DNA from: Centrapalus pauciflorus
Lineage: Eukaryota > Streptophyta > Magnoliopsida > Asterales > Asteraceae
Length of the DNA stretch: 64,000 nucleotides
Direction: 5' to 3'
Assembly (NCBI GenBank): GCA_020465985.1
Contig: JAANYP010004357.1
Location: 142,896-206,895 of the forward strand
Shown here in pieces: positions 46,480 through 58,300 of this stretch. The notes beneath the pieces were generated by a model. That model did no database searches and was not told the DNA's origin. It saw only the letters and a list, made by a program, of their open reading frames with translations. The translations under genes and the position numbers were made by a program. Numbering within the stretch: the first letter of the stretch is position 1; each line of letters begins with the position of its first letter.

Positions 46480-47791
46480 TTGTATTAAATGTTGCCTCGA
46501 GTGGTATTGCATCACTATTATTAAGGCGGTGGACGGACGACACATTTTCGATTCCGTATTCCAATTAATCTCAATGAGGATAGTATATGTACCATTAATC
46601 CAAAGAACGATGTTGCAATGTTAATGAAGATGAGCAAGTTAATAATTTGGGATGAAGCTCCAAGGGTAAATAAACATGCATTCGAAGCGTTGGATAGAAC
46701 GTTAAAAGATATTATGAGCATCATTGACTCAAAAAAATGTTGATAACCCGTTTGGAGGAGAGACTATAGTATTTGGAGGTGATTTTAGACAGATTATTCC
46801 GGTAATTCTTAAAGGAAATAAAAACAACATAGTTAATGCAGCACTTAACTCATCTTATATTTGGCAACATTGTCGTATTCTGAAATTGACAGTTAATATG
46901 AGACTGAAAGTTAGAAGTGAAAGACATAATTTGGAGGAAACAAAGGAGTTTGCCGAATGGATACTAAAAATTGGAGAGGGCAAAGTTGGCTGAGATAATG
47001 ATGGTGAAGTTGATGTTGATATTCCAGATGATCTTTTGATAAAAGAATTGTGTGATCTCGTGGGTTCAATTATTCAATTTGCATCTCCGGATGTCGTTTT
47101 AATTGCAAAATTCCTTCTTATTTTCAAGAAAGAGCAATTCTTGCACCAACACATGAAGTCGTGGATATTATATATAATAGGTTGCTTGAATCTTTCGAAA
47201 GAGATGAGAAAGTATATTTGAGCTCGGATACTGTAAGTGAATCGGAGTTTGTTCACAATAACTTTGGAAATGATTTATACTCGCCTGATGTCATCAACGG
47301 TTTCAAGTTTGTGGGTTTGTCAAATCATAAATTGGTGTTAAAGGTTGGTGTTCCTATCATGTTGCTTTGAAATATCATCTGGTGGTCTATGCAATGGAAC
47401 AAGATTACAAGTGGTAAAACTTGGAGAGCGTATTATTGAAGCAGAGATTATATCAGGAAGCAACATTGGTAGCAAAACTTTTATACCTAGGATGAGGCTC
47501 AGTCCTTCAGACAAGAATATACCATTTACAATTTATAGAAGACAGTTTCCTGTTGCCGTTTGTTTTGCCATGACAATAAACAAAGTCAGGGACAATCACT
47601 ATCAAGAGTTGGGTTGTTTTTACCAAGACCCGTTTACACACATGGGAAGTTGTATGTTGCATTGTCAAGAGTTAAGATCAAACAAGGGTTATATATATAG
47701 AAATCCGATAAAGACGTCTCTCTCACCACAAAGACATCCAACTTTATGTATAAGGAAGTGCCGGCTAATTTATAAGTTTGTTTTTTCATAA

Positions 47792-47929
47792 GTTATGTGT
47801 GTTATATTATAAGCTTTTCTCTACGTGTCCTTATTTGAAAATATTACTTATATATGTAACGGGTTTCTATAAAAAAAACTATTTATCAAATAAGTTAAGA
47901 TAGTAAATTAGAAAAAAAGAGGCGAAAAA
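47792..47929. other. Short AT-rich gap after the Helitron helicase
   Basis: No ORF. I looked for a Helitron 3' end (hairpin followed by CTRR) and did not find a convincing one before gypsy sequence begins. Confidence 0.4.
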
Positions 47930-48582
47930 CCCCAACTTGTTGGTGGCACCTTATAAGTCATTCTATGGCCTCAAATGTCAGACCCCAACTTATTGGTGTG
48001 AACTTGGTGAGAAACCATTGTGAAACCTAAATTGCTTCAAATAATTCGGGGACGATCCAAAGCTGCTCAAGATCGCCAGAAGTCATATTCTGATAAGCGC
48101 CACAAGAACGCGGAGTTTAATATCAGAGATCCAATAATTTTGAAGGTGTCTCCGTTGAAGGGTGTTATGAGATTTGTTAAATGTGAAAAGTTAAGTCTGC
48201 GATATGTAGGACCTTTTAAGGTAACTGAACATATTGAAGCCCAAGATTACACATTAAAGTTTCCAGAGGAACTTGTGGGCATCCATGACACCTTACATGT
48301 GAGCTATTTAAATAAGAGCACGATAAATCACGAAGTGACTATTCCGTTGAATGATGTGCACATAAATGAGAGGCTTCGATATATTGAAGAACTGGAGGCC
48401 ATTTTGAGTGAGAAGATCACTAAGTTAAGGAATAAATAGTTCGAGATGGTGCTTCTACGTTGGAAACACCATAGAGGGTCGATGTTGATTTGGGATGCGA
48501 AGGCGGAGATAACAATGAAACATCCGGCCTTATTCGAAAAAACGTGATTCCATGGACGTAAACCTTTTAAGTGGGGAGGAAT
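47930..48582 (+). pseudogene. Element H: C-terminal integrase end of a Ty3/gypsy pol
   Basis: From about 47945 the translation resembles the end of gypsy integrase (APYKSFYG, TPTYW, CELGEKP), with a frameshift before the open stretch 48020-48439. That stretch has RQKSYSDKRHKN, ILKVSPLKGVMRF, LRYVGPFKV and HVSYLNKS. The tail to about 48550 resembles the short Trp-rich end of chromovirus integrases but carries stops. GTGGGGAGGAAT before the LTR is the polypurine tract. Everything 5' of this point is missing. Confidence 0.8.
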
Positions 48583-49034
48583 TGTAACACCTCAAAAATT
48601 TTAAAATAATTTGATAAAGATTAATGTAATGTTTAGGTATGATTAATATAATTATGTCAAATTATTAATTCGGGTATTGAAGTTCGAGTAATATTCTAAG
48701 TATAGCAATCTAGTTTGTAGTTTTTAAAATTGAAAGAGAGAGTGGAGAAGGGGTATGTGTGTGTGAGAGATAAGTTGGAGGGGAAAAGGTGACCAAAAGC
48801 CAAACCTTTTCCCTCTTCTCTCCAAATTCGTCCATCACACACACACACCACACCCAGTTATATAAATTCAAAAGAAAAGAGAAGAAAAAGGGAAGAAAAA
48901 GTTAGGGTTTAATGATTGATCATCAAAGTAGAAGATTGAAAGCTAAATCTTGGAGTATTGTGATTTCATTTGAGGTATAAAATATTCCTCATTCATCTCT
49001 TTTTCATCCTTCCCCATTTCTCCATTTTGGAAAG
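48583..49034 (+). repeat. 3' LTR of gypsy element H (left part)
   Basis: It starts TGTAACACCTC right after the polypurine tract. It contains a (TGTG)n/(CACA)n-rich section (48753-48855) and a possible TATA box (TATATAAATTC, 48860). It is cut at 49034 by the solo LTR insertion. I cannot tell where it ends on the far side. Confidence 0.65.
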
Positions 49035-49487
49035 TGTTAGGCACAAAAAGGCCTCAGTCAAACATGTTTTGCATCTGAGGGGGAGATTCTTAATTAAACC
49101 TGTTGATGCACTTGAAAGGTATAATTTAAGGCCTGTTTATGCCTTATTGAAACCTATTAAGTGATTTGCAATATCAGCCAAAGCTGTTCTATGTGTTGCA
49201 TTCGTTGCAACAAAGACAGTTTGTCCAAGCTGTTCAGTAACAGGCTGGACATAAACTGTCTACGCTGCTCTACACTAACACTGGTGAGCAGCTTGGGCAG
49301 TTTACAAGTGTTCTGTTCTTTGTGAACAGGTTAAACACTCTTTGGAATATGTTTCCAAGTCCTCATGTATTGTTTTTTGCTACAAGATCAGTTTACAAAG
49401 TCGAAGACAAAGTGGAAAATAGAACTGCTCAGCCTGCCCACGCTGTTATGTTACATGAAGACAAAAGGATATTTGAAAAAGGGTGAC

Positions 49488-50147
49488 TGTAAGGTCTACC
49501 AATGCAAGATCTATCTAGACGCGGATCCGTTAAAGAGTGCGGAATCCTCGTTGACGGTCAGACGGACAACTCTCAACCAACGGAAACACGGAGACTATTA
49601 GACGCTGAACGAACGACACACGAACGATCCTACGTACTAATTCTCTCCGAAACGGGACTCACCTAGCTGATAAACTCGAGATCGCCTATTGCTTAATTCC
49701 TCACGAATTCTGCCAAAGGTCTGCTAATGATTCGAGTCTATCCCTAATTATAGGCCCTGATTCGAGTCTGTTGTGGGCCAACCTCGAATCTGGCCTAAGG
49801 CCTCATTCGAATCTGTCCATCTGACAGATTCGAATCTAACCTATTCGAATCTAAGGATACATTCGAATCTATCACAGATTCGAATGCCTTCCTTAACCTA
49901 TTCGAATCTAGCCTATACACTTAAACACTTACGTGATGAAACTTATGTTTTAACTTATGCTTGACATACTCTTTGACCTTTATGTTTGAACTTCTTGTAA
50001 TATGTTACATCAAGTTCAAACACACAATCAATAACAGACAAACACATATCAATCATATATATCAAAACACTTGTTAATATTCAGAATATTACTTAAATCA
50101 TAATGCAGATCGATTAGACTGCTATCGTCACACAGGGTGTACCAACA
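49488..50147 (-). repeat. 3' LTR of element F (660 bp)
   Basis: The plus strand runs from TGTAAGGTC to GTACCAACA. About ten TTCGA(A/G)TC words are concentrated at 49670-49910. It is identical to 62317-62976 except for four single-base differences. Confidence 0.95.
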
Positions 50148-50160
50148 GACTCCCCCTTGA
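50148..50160 (-). other. Polypurine tract of element F
   Basis: The minus strand reads TCAAGGGGGAGTC, immediately upstream of the 3' LTR. Confidence 0.88.
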
Positions 50161-50310
50161 CGATAGCTTCTAATTATTTACATTACATCAAATTTAAGTA
50201 CTAGAGCTATAGATACTACTACCTGCATATAACCCTGCATCTATACAAACTTTAACTACCTTTTGGAACTTCCTGGCTTCAGATCTCCATGGTTCTGTAA
50301 AAAAGATAGG

Positions 50311-51435
50311 CTAATCATGAAGCTTCTTCAGGTCGTCCTTAGATAGGTTTATCAAATGCAGTGGGTCGTTTACCTTCAAAATTACCTGCTCGTCTTGATC
50401 CTCCATTATAGCTTCAGCAGTATCAATCTCCAGGTACCACCACTTCATGTTGCTCAAAACATTTTGTGGCATTGGCTTTATTGGCACTCTTTTCAAGCAT
50501 TTGACTGGCTTATAGATCATTCTAGCCCAAGGCCTTCCAGTATGAGGATCTATTCTTGATCCATCCTCGACCCTCTTGCCTGTTCTCGGCTTAAGCCTCT
50601 CAAATTTGCCTGATCGCCCTTCTTTCCTTATAATTCTTTCAATAACGCTCGCGTAGGGATCATTTCCAATATTGATCAGTTCCTTCCAGGCTAACTCTTT
50701 AACTTCAATCTTGGGCAATGAATTAAAAGCTTTCAGTGTCCGCCTCAAGTATTGAAGGCCATCTCTTCTCTTCAAAATAAACAGCTGCAGTTCTCTGTCA
50801 AAGAACCAGCTAATAATCCCTCCTGAGAAGTTTCCGGCCCTTGGAATTCTCATCGTCTTCTTCATCTTCAGCTGATCTTTCTTTTCTTCCTTCTTGAACC
50901 AAAGATTTATTAGATCAGCTCTAGATGGCTCTTTTTCAGCCTCTTCAAGGTCTTTATCTTCAGTTGAGGCTACCTTGATGTAATCAATATCAATCACATT
51001 ATGATCTTGGCTTTCATACAGTTCAGTGATTGGTTGTGAATTGATTATTACTTCGTTAACGTGATCATCTTCATCATCTATTATTTCATCATCTGATTTC
51101 CAGTCAGCGACATCATCTGGAATAAACTCACCTTCTTCTAAATCTTCAATATCATCTTCAAAATCAAACTCCATCAGCTCTTCTTCAATATCTTTTAGCG
51201 CATCGATCATGTCGCTATCTAAAGTCCTTGAAGAACTAGCCTCTCCTTTTTCACCTTTTGTTTGACTTGGCTCCCCCTGAGATTGAGCAGCCTGAGCAGT
51301 AGAAAAATCTACTGGCTCATCCTGTCTTTGAGAGCTGGGATCATTGCCTTGGTTATCATCTTCATCATCGTCCCTCCGCCTCTGTACTTCTTGATCACGA
51401 CACGACGTCTCCCCCTGAGCCTGAAGGTTTTTCAT
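50311..51435 (-). CDS. ORF3b of element F: C-terminal half of the ORF3 protein
   Basis: 374 codons from ATG 51435 (MKNLQAQGE), whose A is also the last base of the ORF3a stop. The N-terminal third is very acidic (DDDEDDNQ, later runs of Asp/Glu). Then comes a basic, Trp-containing globular part (RIPRAGNFSGGIISWFF, AWKELINIG, MKWWYLEID) and a C-terminus ending LSKDDLKKLHD. It corresponds in position to the C-terminal domain of ORF3 in A. The open frame continues upstream of the ATG as IEQL, so ORF3a and 3b were probably one protein broken by a single-base indel. No membrane span; function unknown. Confidence 0.7.
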   Translation of the reverse strand: MKNLQAQGETSCRDQEVQRRRDDDEDDNQGNDPSSQRQDEPVDFSTAQAAQSQGEPSQTKGEKGEASSSRTLDSDMIDALKDIEEELMEFDFEDDIEDLEEGEFIPDDVADWKSDDEIIDDEDDHVNEVIINSQPITELYESQDHNVIDIDYIKVASTEDKDLEEAEKEPSRADLINLWFKKEEKKDQLKMKKTMRIPRAGNFSGGIISWFFDRELQLFILKRRDGLQYLRRTLKAFNSLPKIEVKELAWKELINIGNDPYASVIERIIRKEGRSGKFERLKPRTGKRVEDGSRIDPHTGRPWARMIYKPVKCLKRVPIKPMPQNVLSNMKWWYLEIDTAEAIMEDQDEQVILKVNDPLHLINLSKDDLKKLHD

Positions 51436-53114
51436 TAACTGCTCAATGAGGGAGCATTTTCTTTATCTAAATCTGCATTATGTGCCTGAATTTCACCTAT
51501 TGCCTTTGTTAGGCTCAGGATTTGGACATGTTGGAAATCCACTCGAGATTTGAGTTGAAGAAACCGCTGATTTTCAGCATAGGCGGTAGATGTGGATGGA
51601 ATGGACTGAATGGGAGAAGGGTTGAATGGTGGTGGAATATATGGCTCATGAGGTTGAGGTGGTGGTGATGGTGGAGCTGTGGTTTGAGGTTGGGTTTGGG
51701 GAACTTCTGACTGACTGGCGGATGCAGAGGAAGACCCTTGCATGAACCGATGACGTTTGGCCCTTTGCCTCGTCAGTAGTGGAGCATCATCTTCTTCTTC
51801 AAAATCCGAATCTTCAGATTCCCTGGCCTCTCGCCTTCTCGAACCACCTTCATTGATGATCAAACGTGAACCATAAGTTCCAATTTTATGATCTGTCGAC
51901 ACTGATTCTGGAGCTTCAACTTCAATCTCCTCCATCTCTTCTGATTCTGTAGCAGATGATGACTCATCATTGCCAGTCTGCTCTGGCACATATTCGTCAA
52001 CATCTCTGAAGACATCTTCTTCTCCCTCTGGAGGCTCAAGCAATTCACCCACTAATGCAGCAGCTATATCTTCATTTGCATGTGGACCCGCCTCCCAAAT
52101 TTCATTTAGTGTTTGGCACAATTGATCAGCTTCATTTGGGACAGATGACGGCCCGGCTTCCTGCATTTCTGGTTGCTGACTCGAAGAAGGCCTAGACGCC
52201 TGAGACTGACTTGTAGTATCTCTTTGTCTTCGCCTTGGATCTCGGGGACGAACACGAGGCTGTTGTACTGGACGTTGCTGTTGTTGCTGTGGTTGGACAT
52301 CAACTACCCCTGCCCAGTTGGCATTACTCGGGGCTTGAAATTCCCTATCCAGAATGGCACCAAATAGTGGACGTGCTTCCGGAACTGCTAACCTTCCTCG
52401 GTGTGAGGAACAGTCAGAATAGATACGCTTCTCCATAACATTGACGGTCAATGCATCATCAGATTGTGGCAGCTCAGGCAAGAAGTGCCTTATCAACATC
52501 ATTACAAACCTCGGATACAAAAGGAACCTTTCTCTCTCAGGAGCCGTGATTTGATGGATAAATTCCGAGAAAATCAGCTGCGAGAAACTAAACTTCTTAT
52601 TGTATACCATCGCGATCATTGCTGATTGGATTTTTGATACTATATAATCAAAACCAGCTTTCTTAGGCGCAAAACAGATCATAAACACATGGACCAAGAA
52701 ACGCCATTGTCCTATCAACCCGCTTTTCATATATGAAGATTTTGTAACGTCCAAGCTGTATCCCATTCTCAAAAAAGCTGCTTGCCTAATACTTAAAGGA
52801 AAGTCTGTAGGCCCGTCTTCTTGTTCTAGGGAACCCAACTGTAGCACTTGTCTCAAAATATCAGCGGAGAAAACCAAAGGTTGTCCGGCAATTCTAGTTC
52901 TTAACACTGTCGGGGTGACAGTGCAGTCCACCTGCAAGTGATCGTAAAATTGACGTACATAGGATATCACAATCGGAATGTTTTCATACAACACATAACT
53001 TATTCTAGATTCCGCCAGAAAATCTAAAACTTCACGAAATCCCTGCGCCTCAGGGATGTTATGGGCAGGATTCAGTACCATATTGTGCTTGGGAACAAAA
53101 GCACGAAGCGCCAT
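51435..53114 (-). CDS. ORF3a of element F: N-terminal core of the ORF3 protein
   Basis: I start at ATG 53114 (MALRAFVPKHN), not the upstream alternative start at 53129, because a TGTGCAG splice acceptor lies two bases before that ATG. The core (first ~235 residues) contains FREVLDFLAESRISY, VRQFYDHL, FLRMGYSL, GQWRFLVHVFMICF and YPRFVMMLIRHFL, and matches the cores of A and C. After a Gln/Pro/Arg-rich linker comes an acidic Ser/Glu region, a basic patch (RRREARE, RQRAKRHRF), a Pro-rich stretch and a short coiled coil (QLKSRVDFQHVQILSL). It ends SLSS-TAA at 51435-51437. The core has some hydrophobic helices but no signal peptide or clear membrane anchor. Confidence 0.75.
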   Translation of the reverse strand: MALRAFVPKHNMVLNPAHNIPEAQGFREVLDFLAESRISYVLYENIPIVISYVRQFYDHLQVDCTVTPTVLRTRIAGQPLVFSADILRQVLQLGSLEQEDGPTDFPLSIRQAAFLRMGYSLDVTKSSYMKSGLIGQWRFLVHVFMICFAPKKAGFDYIVSKIQSAMIAMVYNKKFSFSQLIFSEFIHQITAPERERFLLYPRFVMMLIRHFLPELPQSDDALTVNVMEKRIYSDCSSHRGRLAVPEARPLFGAILDREFQAPSNANWAGVVDVQPQQQQQRPVQQPRVRPRDPRRRQRDTTSQSQASRPSSSQQPEMQEAGPSSVPNEADQLCQTLNEIWEAGPHANEDIAAALVGELLEPPEGEEDVFRDVDEYVPEQTGNDESSSATESEEMEEIEVEAPESVSTDHKIGTYGSRLIINEGGSRRREARESEDSDFEEEDDAPLLTRQRAKRHRFMQGSSSASASQSEVPQTQPQTTAPPSPPPQPHEPYIPPPFNPSPIQSIPSTSTAYAENQRFLQLKSRVDFQHVQILSLTKAIGEIQAHNADLDKENAPSLSS

Positions 53115-53116
53115 AT

Positions 53117-53686
53117 CTGCACAATACATAAAATTGTTAGATTATTATTAAAAATCAATAAACTTGTTTAAATTCAAATTTGTTTTATCTTGTATTTGAT
53201 TAAATACAAAATCTAACACAATTAAATTTCCACAAGTTTAATAAAATTTAAATTCAACAAAATAAATGAAGTACAGATTCGAGAGTAACAGATTCGAAGT
53301 GCCCATATTCGAATGTAATGGACAGATTCGAATATACCCTATTCGAGTCTGATGGACAGATTCGAATATCTGGTCATCTCGAATCTATTGATAGAATCGA
53401 GAAACCCATGATCAGATTCGAATGTCCATTATCAGATTCGAAAGGCCGACATCCCTTTTTTCAACAAAAATCCAAGATTTTAACCATTTTGAACTAGGTA
53501 AATCACATACTTTAGTTCAACTAAGTTCTAATCACTGATTTATGCCTTTAATTTGATATTTTATAGGTCCTAACTTAGTTATTTATGAATAACCCTATTT
53601 TGACCAATAAAACATCAAAATGTGATGTTTAAGCCCAAATTTGTGTATTAGACCACCAAAATCTTGTACAATCATGTTGCTTATAC
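53117..53686 (-). other. Putative intron in the ORF3 leader of element F
   Basis: On the minus strand a donor CTAG|GTATAAG (53686) and an acceptor TGTGCAG (ending 53117) enclose 570 bp without coding content. The acceptor is two bases from the ORF3a ATG. Ten TTCGA motifs lie inside (53270-53440). Inferred from sequence, parallel to element A. Confidence 0.45.
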
Positions 53687-53845
53687 CTAGATTTGAAAGT
53701 AGAATCGACCACAAAAGCTTTAGAATCGACGAAATGTCGTTTAGTGGAAATACGATAGACTCGAGAATAGATTCGAGATCGCCAGTGACAGATTCGAGAA
53801 ATCAGATTCGAGAACAGTGAGAAGTAAATGCTTTCACTGTGGACC

Positions 53846-53853
53846 TTTATATA
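53846..53853 (-). promoter_or_regulatory. Putative internal TATA box for ORF3 of element F
   Basis: The minus strand reads TATATAAAGG, with an inferred start ~30 bp downstream near 53815. A CT-rich leader with TTCGA motifs (53700-53815) runs to the putative splice donor at 53686. Confidence 0.45.
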
Positions 53854-55340
53854 CTAACTACCTTCGAGTCTATGTGGAGATTCGAGTCTACTGACAGATT
53901 CGAGAACTTCAAATTCGAGTCTGTCTTAGATTCGAAGCTACAAACACTTAGAAAAATTTCGGAAATTTTGAAATAATTTCAACTTTTTCCAACTATTTTC
54001 TACTGTGTAGTGTAACCAGATAAACTATGCCAAATCTTTTACCCTAAGCTCAGATATTTCACGCATTGTATATTTTATCCAACTTTGAATGCACCCTCAG
54101 TAACTTTTGACCTTTTACTTAAGTAAAAACTAAACTATACGAAAATAAAATAAAATAAACTAAGGTAAAAATAAAATAAAATAAAATAAAATTTTGACTA
54201 AAAAATTTAATCTAGACTTAAGTTATAATAATAAATTTACAAGCTAAGCTAAATACCAAACAACATATTTTTGGTGAGTATAGTCTAAGAAAGGTTCAAT
54301 CAGATAGCGATGTCAGATACTAACTTTCAGTACCTAAACTTTCACACTTAGGAATTTGTTGAATTCCTTTGATTGTTTGTCGTGACATACCCACTTAGCC
54401 GATTGTTGGTATTTTACCCTGTTAAACACTCTACATTTCGGAATATCCCTTGGCCTTTTTATTTATCAGGAAATTATCTTACGTGACTCAGACATAGACA
54501 TACTTTTATGATCAAGGCACACAGACAAAATTCTAACTTGTTGGTATTTGCAAACTTTCTTTAAAAGACAAACATCGGACACAGGTCTGTATTCTCATAC
54601 AACAAAGTGTCTAAGTTCGACTTAAGGTTTAACTTTAAAGTTAGCAGATAGCGGTGACAGGTCTGTACTGACGTACAACAAAGCGACATGTCTGCTAACC
54701 CGAATCTAAACAGAGACAACAGGTCTGTACTTACGTACAACAGAGTTGCATGTTTTCGACTCTCAGTTTTTCATGATATTTCTATTCTTTCCATTTTCAG
54801 ACGTATTTGATGTTGCTATACATCCCCAGAAAGTTTGCATACCTCATTTAGACTCAATGTGTGTATGTCTTGTACATAAAAATTAAGACCGATTGGTCGT
54901 ACATCTAGGTTAGTGACACGCTTGACTTTTTCTAGAATATTTTATTAGCCTTGAGATTCCCTATATGTATTATGCCTACCAACACATCAAACTAAATAAA
55001 GTATAACACTTAGGATTTAGTCGCATTATGTGTGAAAGCCTAAACACTTAGAGTCTGTAACGACGGTGCTAATTTTCGTCACTTTGAACCTATGTATCTA
55101 AGACTTAACTCCTTTTCTGATATTCTCTTTTTTTTGTATTTTTGTAATTTTCTCTCTTTTTTCTTTTGTTTTTCATAGCAAAACGCATTAAACTAAGCTA
55201 ATCTACTAACTTACTAAAAATAGAAACTTTCCTAAATTAGAAACTTTCCTAAATTAGAAACTTTCCTAAATTAGCAGACTACACTAAAAAGAAAGAAATA
55301 TAACAACTATAAAAGGAAATAAAATACTACTAAGGTCAAT
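53854..55340 (-). other. Pol-ORF3 spacer of element F
   Basis: No coding region. From the ORF3 side: TTCGA motifs (53870-53935), a (TAAAA)-rich section (54120-54195), three copies of ACAGGTCTGTA...ACAACA(A/G)AG at 54581, 54657 and 54719, and three perfect 17-bp units TAGAAACTTTCCTAAAT at 55221-55271 close to the pol stop. Confidence 0.7.
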
Positions 55341-58300
55341 TTACTCTGGGTTGCGCATTCCATTAAGTTGAATTAAATACTCAAAACGTGACTTATCAAA
55401 CGCTTTGGTAAATAAATCAGCATTATTATCTTCAGTTGCCACCTTTACCAGTTTGATCAAGTTCTTTTCAGCACAATCACGAATAAAATGATGTCTTATG
55501 TCTATGTGTTTTGTTTTACTGTGTTTAACTGGATTATTTGTTATCGCAATAGTAGATTGATTGTCTATCCTAATTGGAGTTTGAGTATAAGCCAAACCGT
55601 AATCCCGCAATTGTTGTTGTATCCACAGAACCTGTGAACAGCAACTACCAGCAGCTACATACTCGGCCTCGCACGTTGACACGGCTACCGATGTTTGTTT
55701 CTTGCATTGCCAGGATACCAGTCTCCCTCCGAGGAACTGACAACCTCCAGTCGTTGATTTGCGCGTCAAGCTGCATCCTCCGTAGTCTGAATCTGTGAAG
55801 GCCTCCAACTCTAGATCTCCCTCCGCGTGATACCAAAGTCCCAGCTTCGGTTTCGACTTGAGGTATCGTAGAATCCGCTTCACAGCTTTCATATGCATCT
55901 CCTTCGGATTCGCTTGAAACCTAGCACAAATACCCACAGCAAACATTATGTCAGGTCTTGAAGCAGTTAAATACATAAGTGACCCAATCATGGCCCGATA
56001 TAAAGTCGGATCCACATCGGTATCACTATCAGTACCCGGCCCGAGATTGTGATTCACTTGAATCGGCGTGCTGAAATGGGCAGTCAACTTTGTTCCTTCC
56101 ATCCCAAACCGTTCCAATATGTCATAGACATACTTGGTCTGATGGATAAACATGCCTTCCTTCTTCTGGTCAACTTGTAACCCCAAAAAGAAATTCAACT
56201 CCCCCATAGCACTCATCTCGAACTTAGACTTCATAACCTTCTCGAAATCTTTGCACATCTGTTCGTCTGATGATCCAAAAATGATATCATCTACGTACAC
56301 TTGTACCAAGATAAAATGATCTCCCTTTCTCTTCACAAAAAGAGTACTATCTATCCTACCCCTCTCAAAGCCATTTTCTAAAAGATGGTTGGATAGAGTC
56401 TCATACCATGCCCTGGGTGCCTGATGTAATCCATAAAGAGCCTTATCTAATCGATATACTCTATCAGGATATTTAGGATCTGTAAACCCGGGCGGTTGTT
56501 CTACATACACCAACTCCTTCACTTTCCCATACAGGAAAGCACTCTTAACGTCCAGTTGATATACCTTAAATCCCTTGAAGGAGGCAAAAGCTAAAAACAA
56601 CCTAATTGCTTCTAACCTTGCTACTGGTGCAAACACTTCGTTGTAATCGATTCCCTCCTCTTGGTTGAAACCCTTTACAACTAATCTTGCCTTGTTGCGC
56701 GTGACTATACCCCGATCATCTCTTTTGCACTTAAAAACCCATTTGGTTCCTATTGCAATTTCCCCTCGAGGTAACGGAACTAACTCCCACACTTCTAGTT
56801 TCCTAAATTGTGAAAGTTCTTCCTGCATCGCTTCAACCCAGGAGTTGTCCTTAAGTGCCATTTGCACATTTTTGGGCTCTACTTGCGATATGAAACATGA
56901 ATATAGACATGTGTGATATGCCTCGGAGTCGTTTATCATCGACAACAACACAGTGTTGTTATTTACACTACTCCGAGTCCTCACACCCTCGTTAGGATTT
57001 CCTATGATGCTATCTATAGGATGGTTCTTGTTAATCCTAGAGGTCTCTATTTCATCAACCCTTAGATTATCTCCTAAGTTGGATCCTATTTCACCTAAAG
57101 GGGGAACAGCCTCAGCTTCCATATTTTCTTCCTCACGGACGTTTTCCTCAGAGGCAGAACTTGATGCTTGAGTCTGATTCTCAGTGTTAGGTTCTTCTGG
57201 ATTAGCAACTTCTGGAGACCCATCTACAGTCGCAGTAGGCTCGGACGTAGATTCGAACGTGGTCCTTGGAAAAATATGGCCATCGTCATTTAGGTGCAAC
57301 GTCGCCATGTCTTTATCAATTGTACCTGCAGTATCATCCAAAGGAATGTTAAATGACTCAAATAACTTATCATAGTCAAATATCCATTCCGGACCAGTTT
57401 GGGGTTCATGTGTATAACTCGTGACTTCAATATTATACACAATCTCCACAGTACCACTCTTTTTGTTAAAAACCCGTTTGTTTGGTGAGTTTGGCACATA
57501 ACCTAGGAAGTACCCTTCGTCAGCCTTTTCACCAAACTTCGGTTGATGTTTTGTTCTTAAAAGTGTACATGGTACTCCAAACGGTTCGAATCCAGTTAAG
57601 TTAGGTGGCCGTTTATTCAAAATTTCATAACATGTTTTGTTCAATGATTTGACTGTAAGGACTCTATTTAAAATATGGCACGCGGTATTCACTGCCTCCC
57701 CCCAAAACATGGTAGGAAGCTTTGAATCCGAAAGCATAGTCCTTGCAGCCTCAATCAATGTTCTGTTTTTACGTTCGGCCACCCCATTCTGTTGAGGTTC
57801 ATATGGTGCACTGAATTGATGCACGATGCCCTTTGATAGGCAATATACACCAATTACAGAGTTTTTAAATTCAGTCCCATTATCACTACGTATATTTTTA
57901 ACCCTTGTTCCGTAGGAGTTTTCCACTTGGTCTAAGAACCCGATGAGCTTTGTTGCCGTCTCGTCCTTCGTACCTAAAAAGAAAACCCAAGAAAACCGTG
58001 AGTAATCGTCAGTGATAACTAAGCAAAACCAACTACCTCCTATACTCCTTTTGTTGATAGGGCCAAAAAGGTCCATATGCAACAAATCGAATGTCGAGGA
58101 TATGGAATTCAGCTTCTTGGACTTGTGTGTCTTTTTATGTTGCTTGCCCTTCATGCACGGTAGACACTTGTCTTCAAATTGAAAGCTCTTCAGAGGCACA
58201 CCTTGCACCAAACCATTCTTTGTTATGTAGTTCATTTTCCTTAGGTGCAAGTGAGCCATGCGTCTGTGCCACAAAACCGATTCCGTCTCCGAAGCTTTTG

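Noticed and set aside
47915..47945. GGCGAAAAACCCCAACTTGT similar to the start of the MITE at 63655
   Set aside because: Only about 20 bases match loosely and gypsy integrase sequence starts within it. Too short to claim a split MITE.
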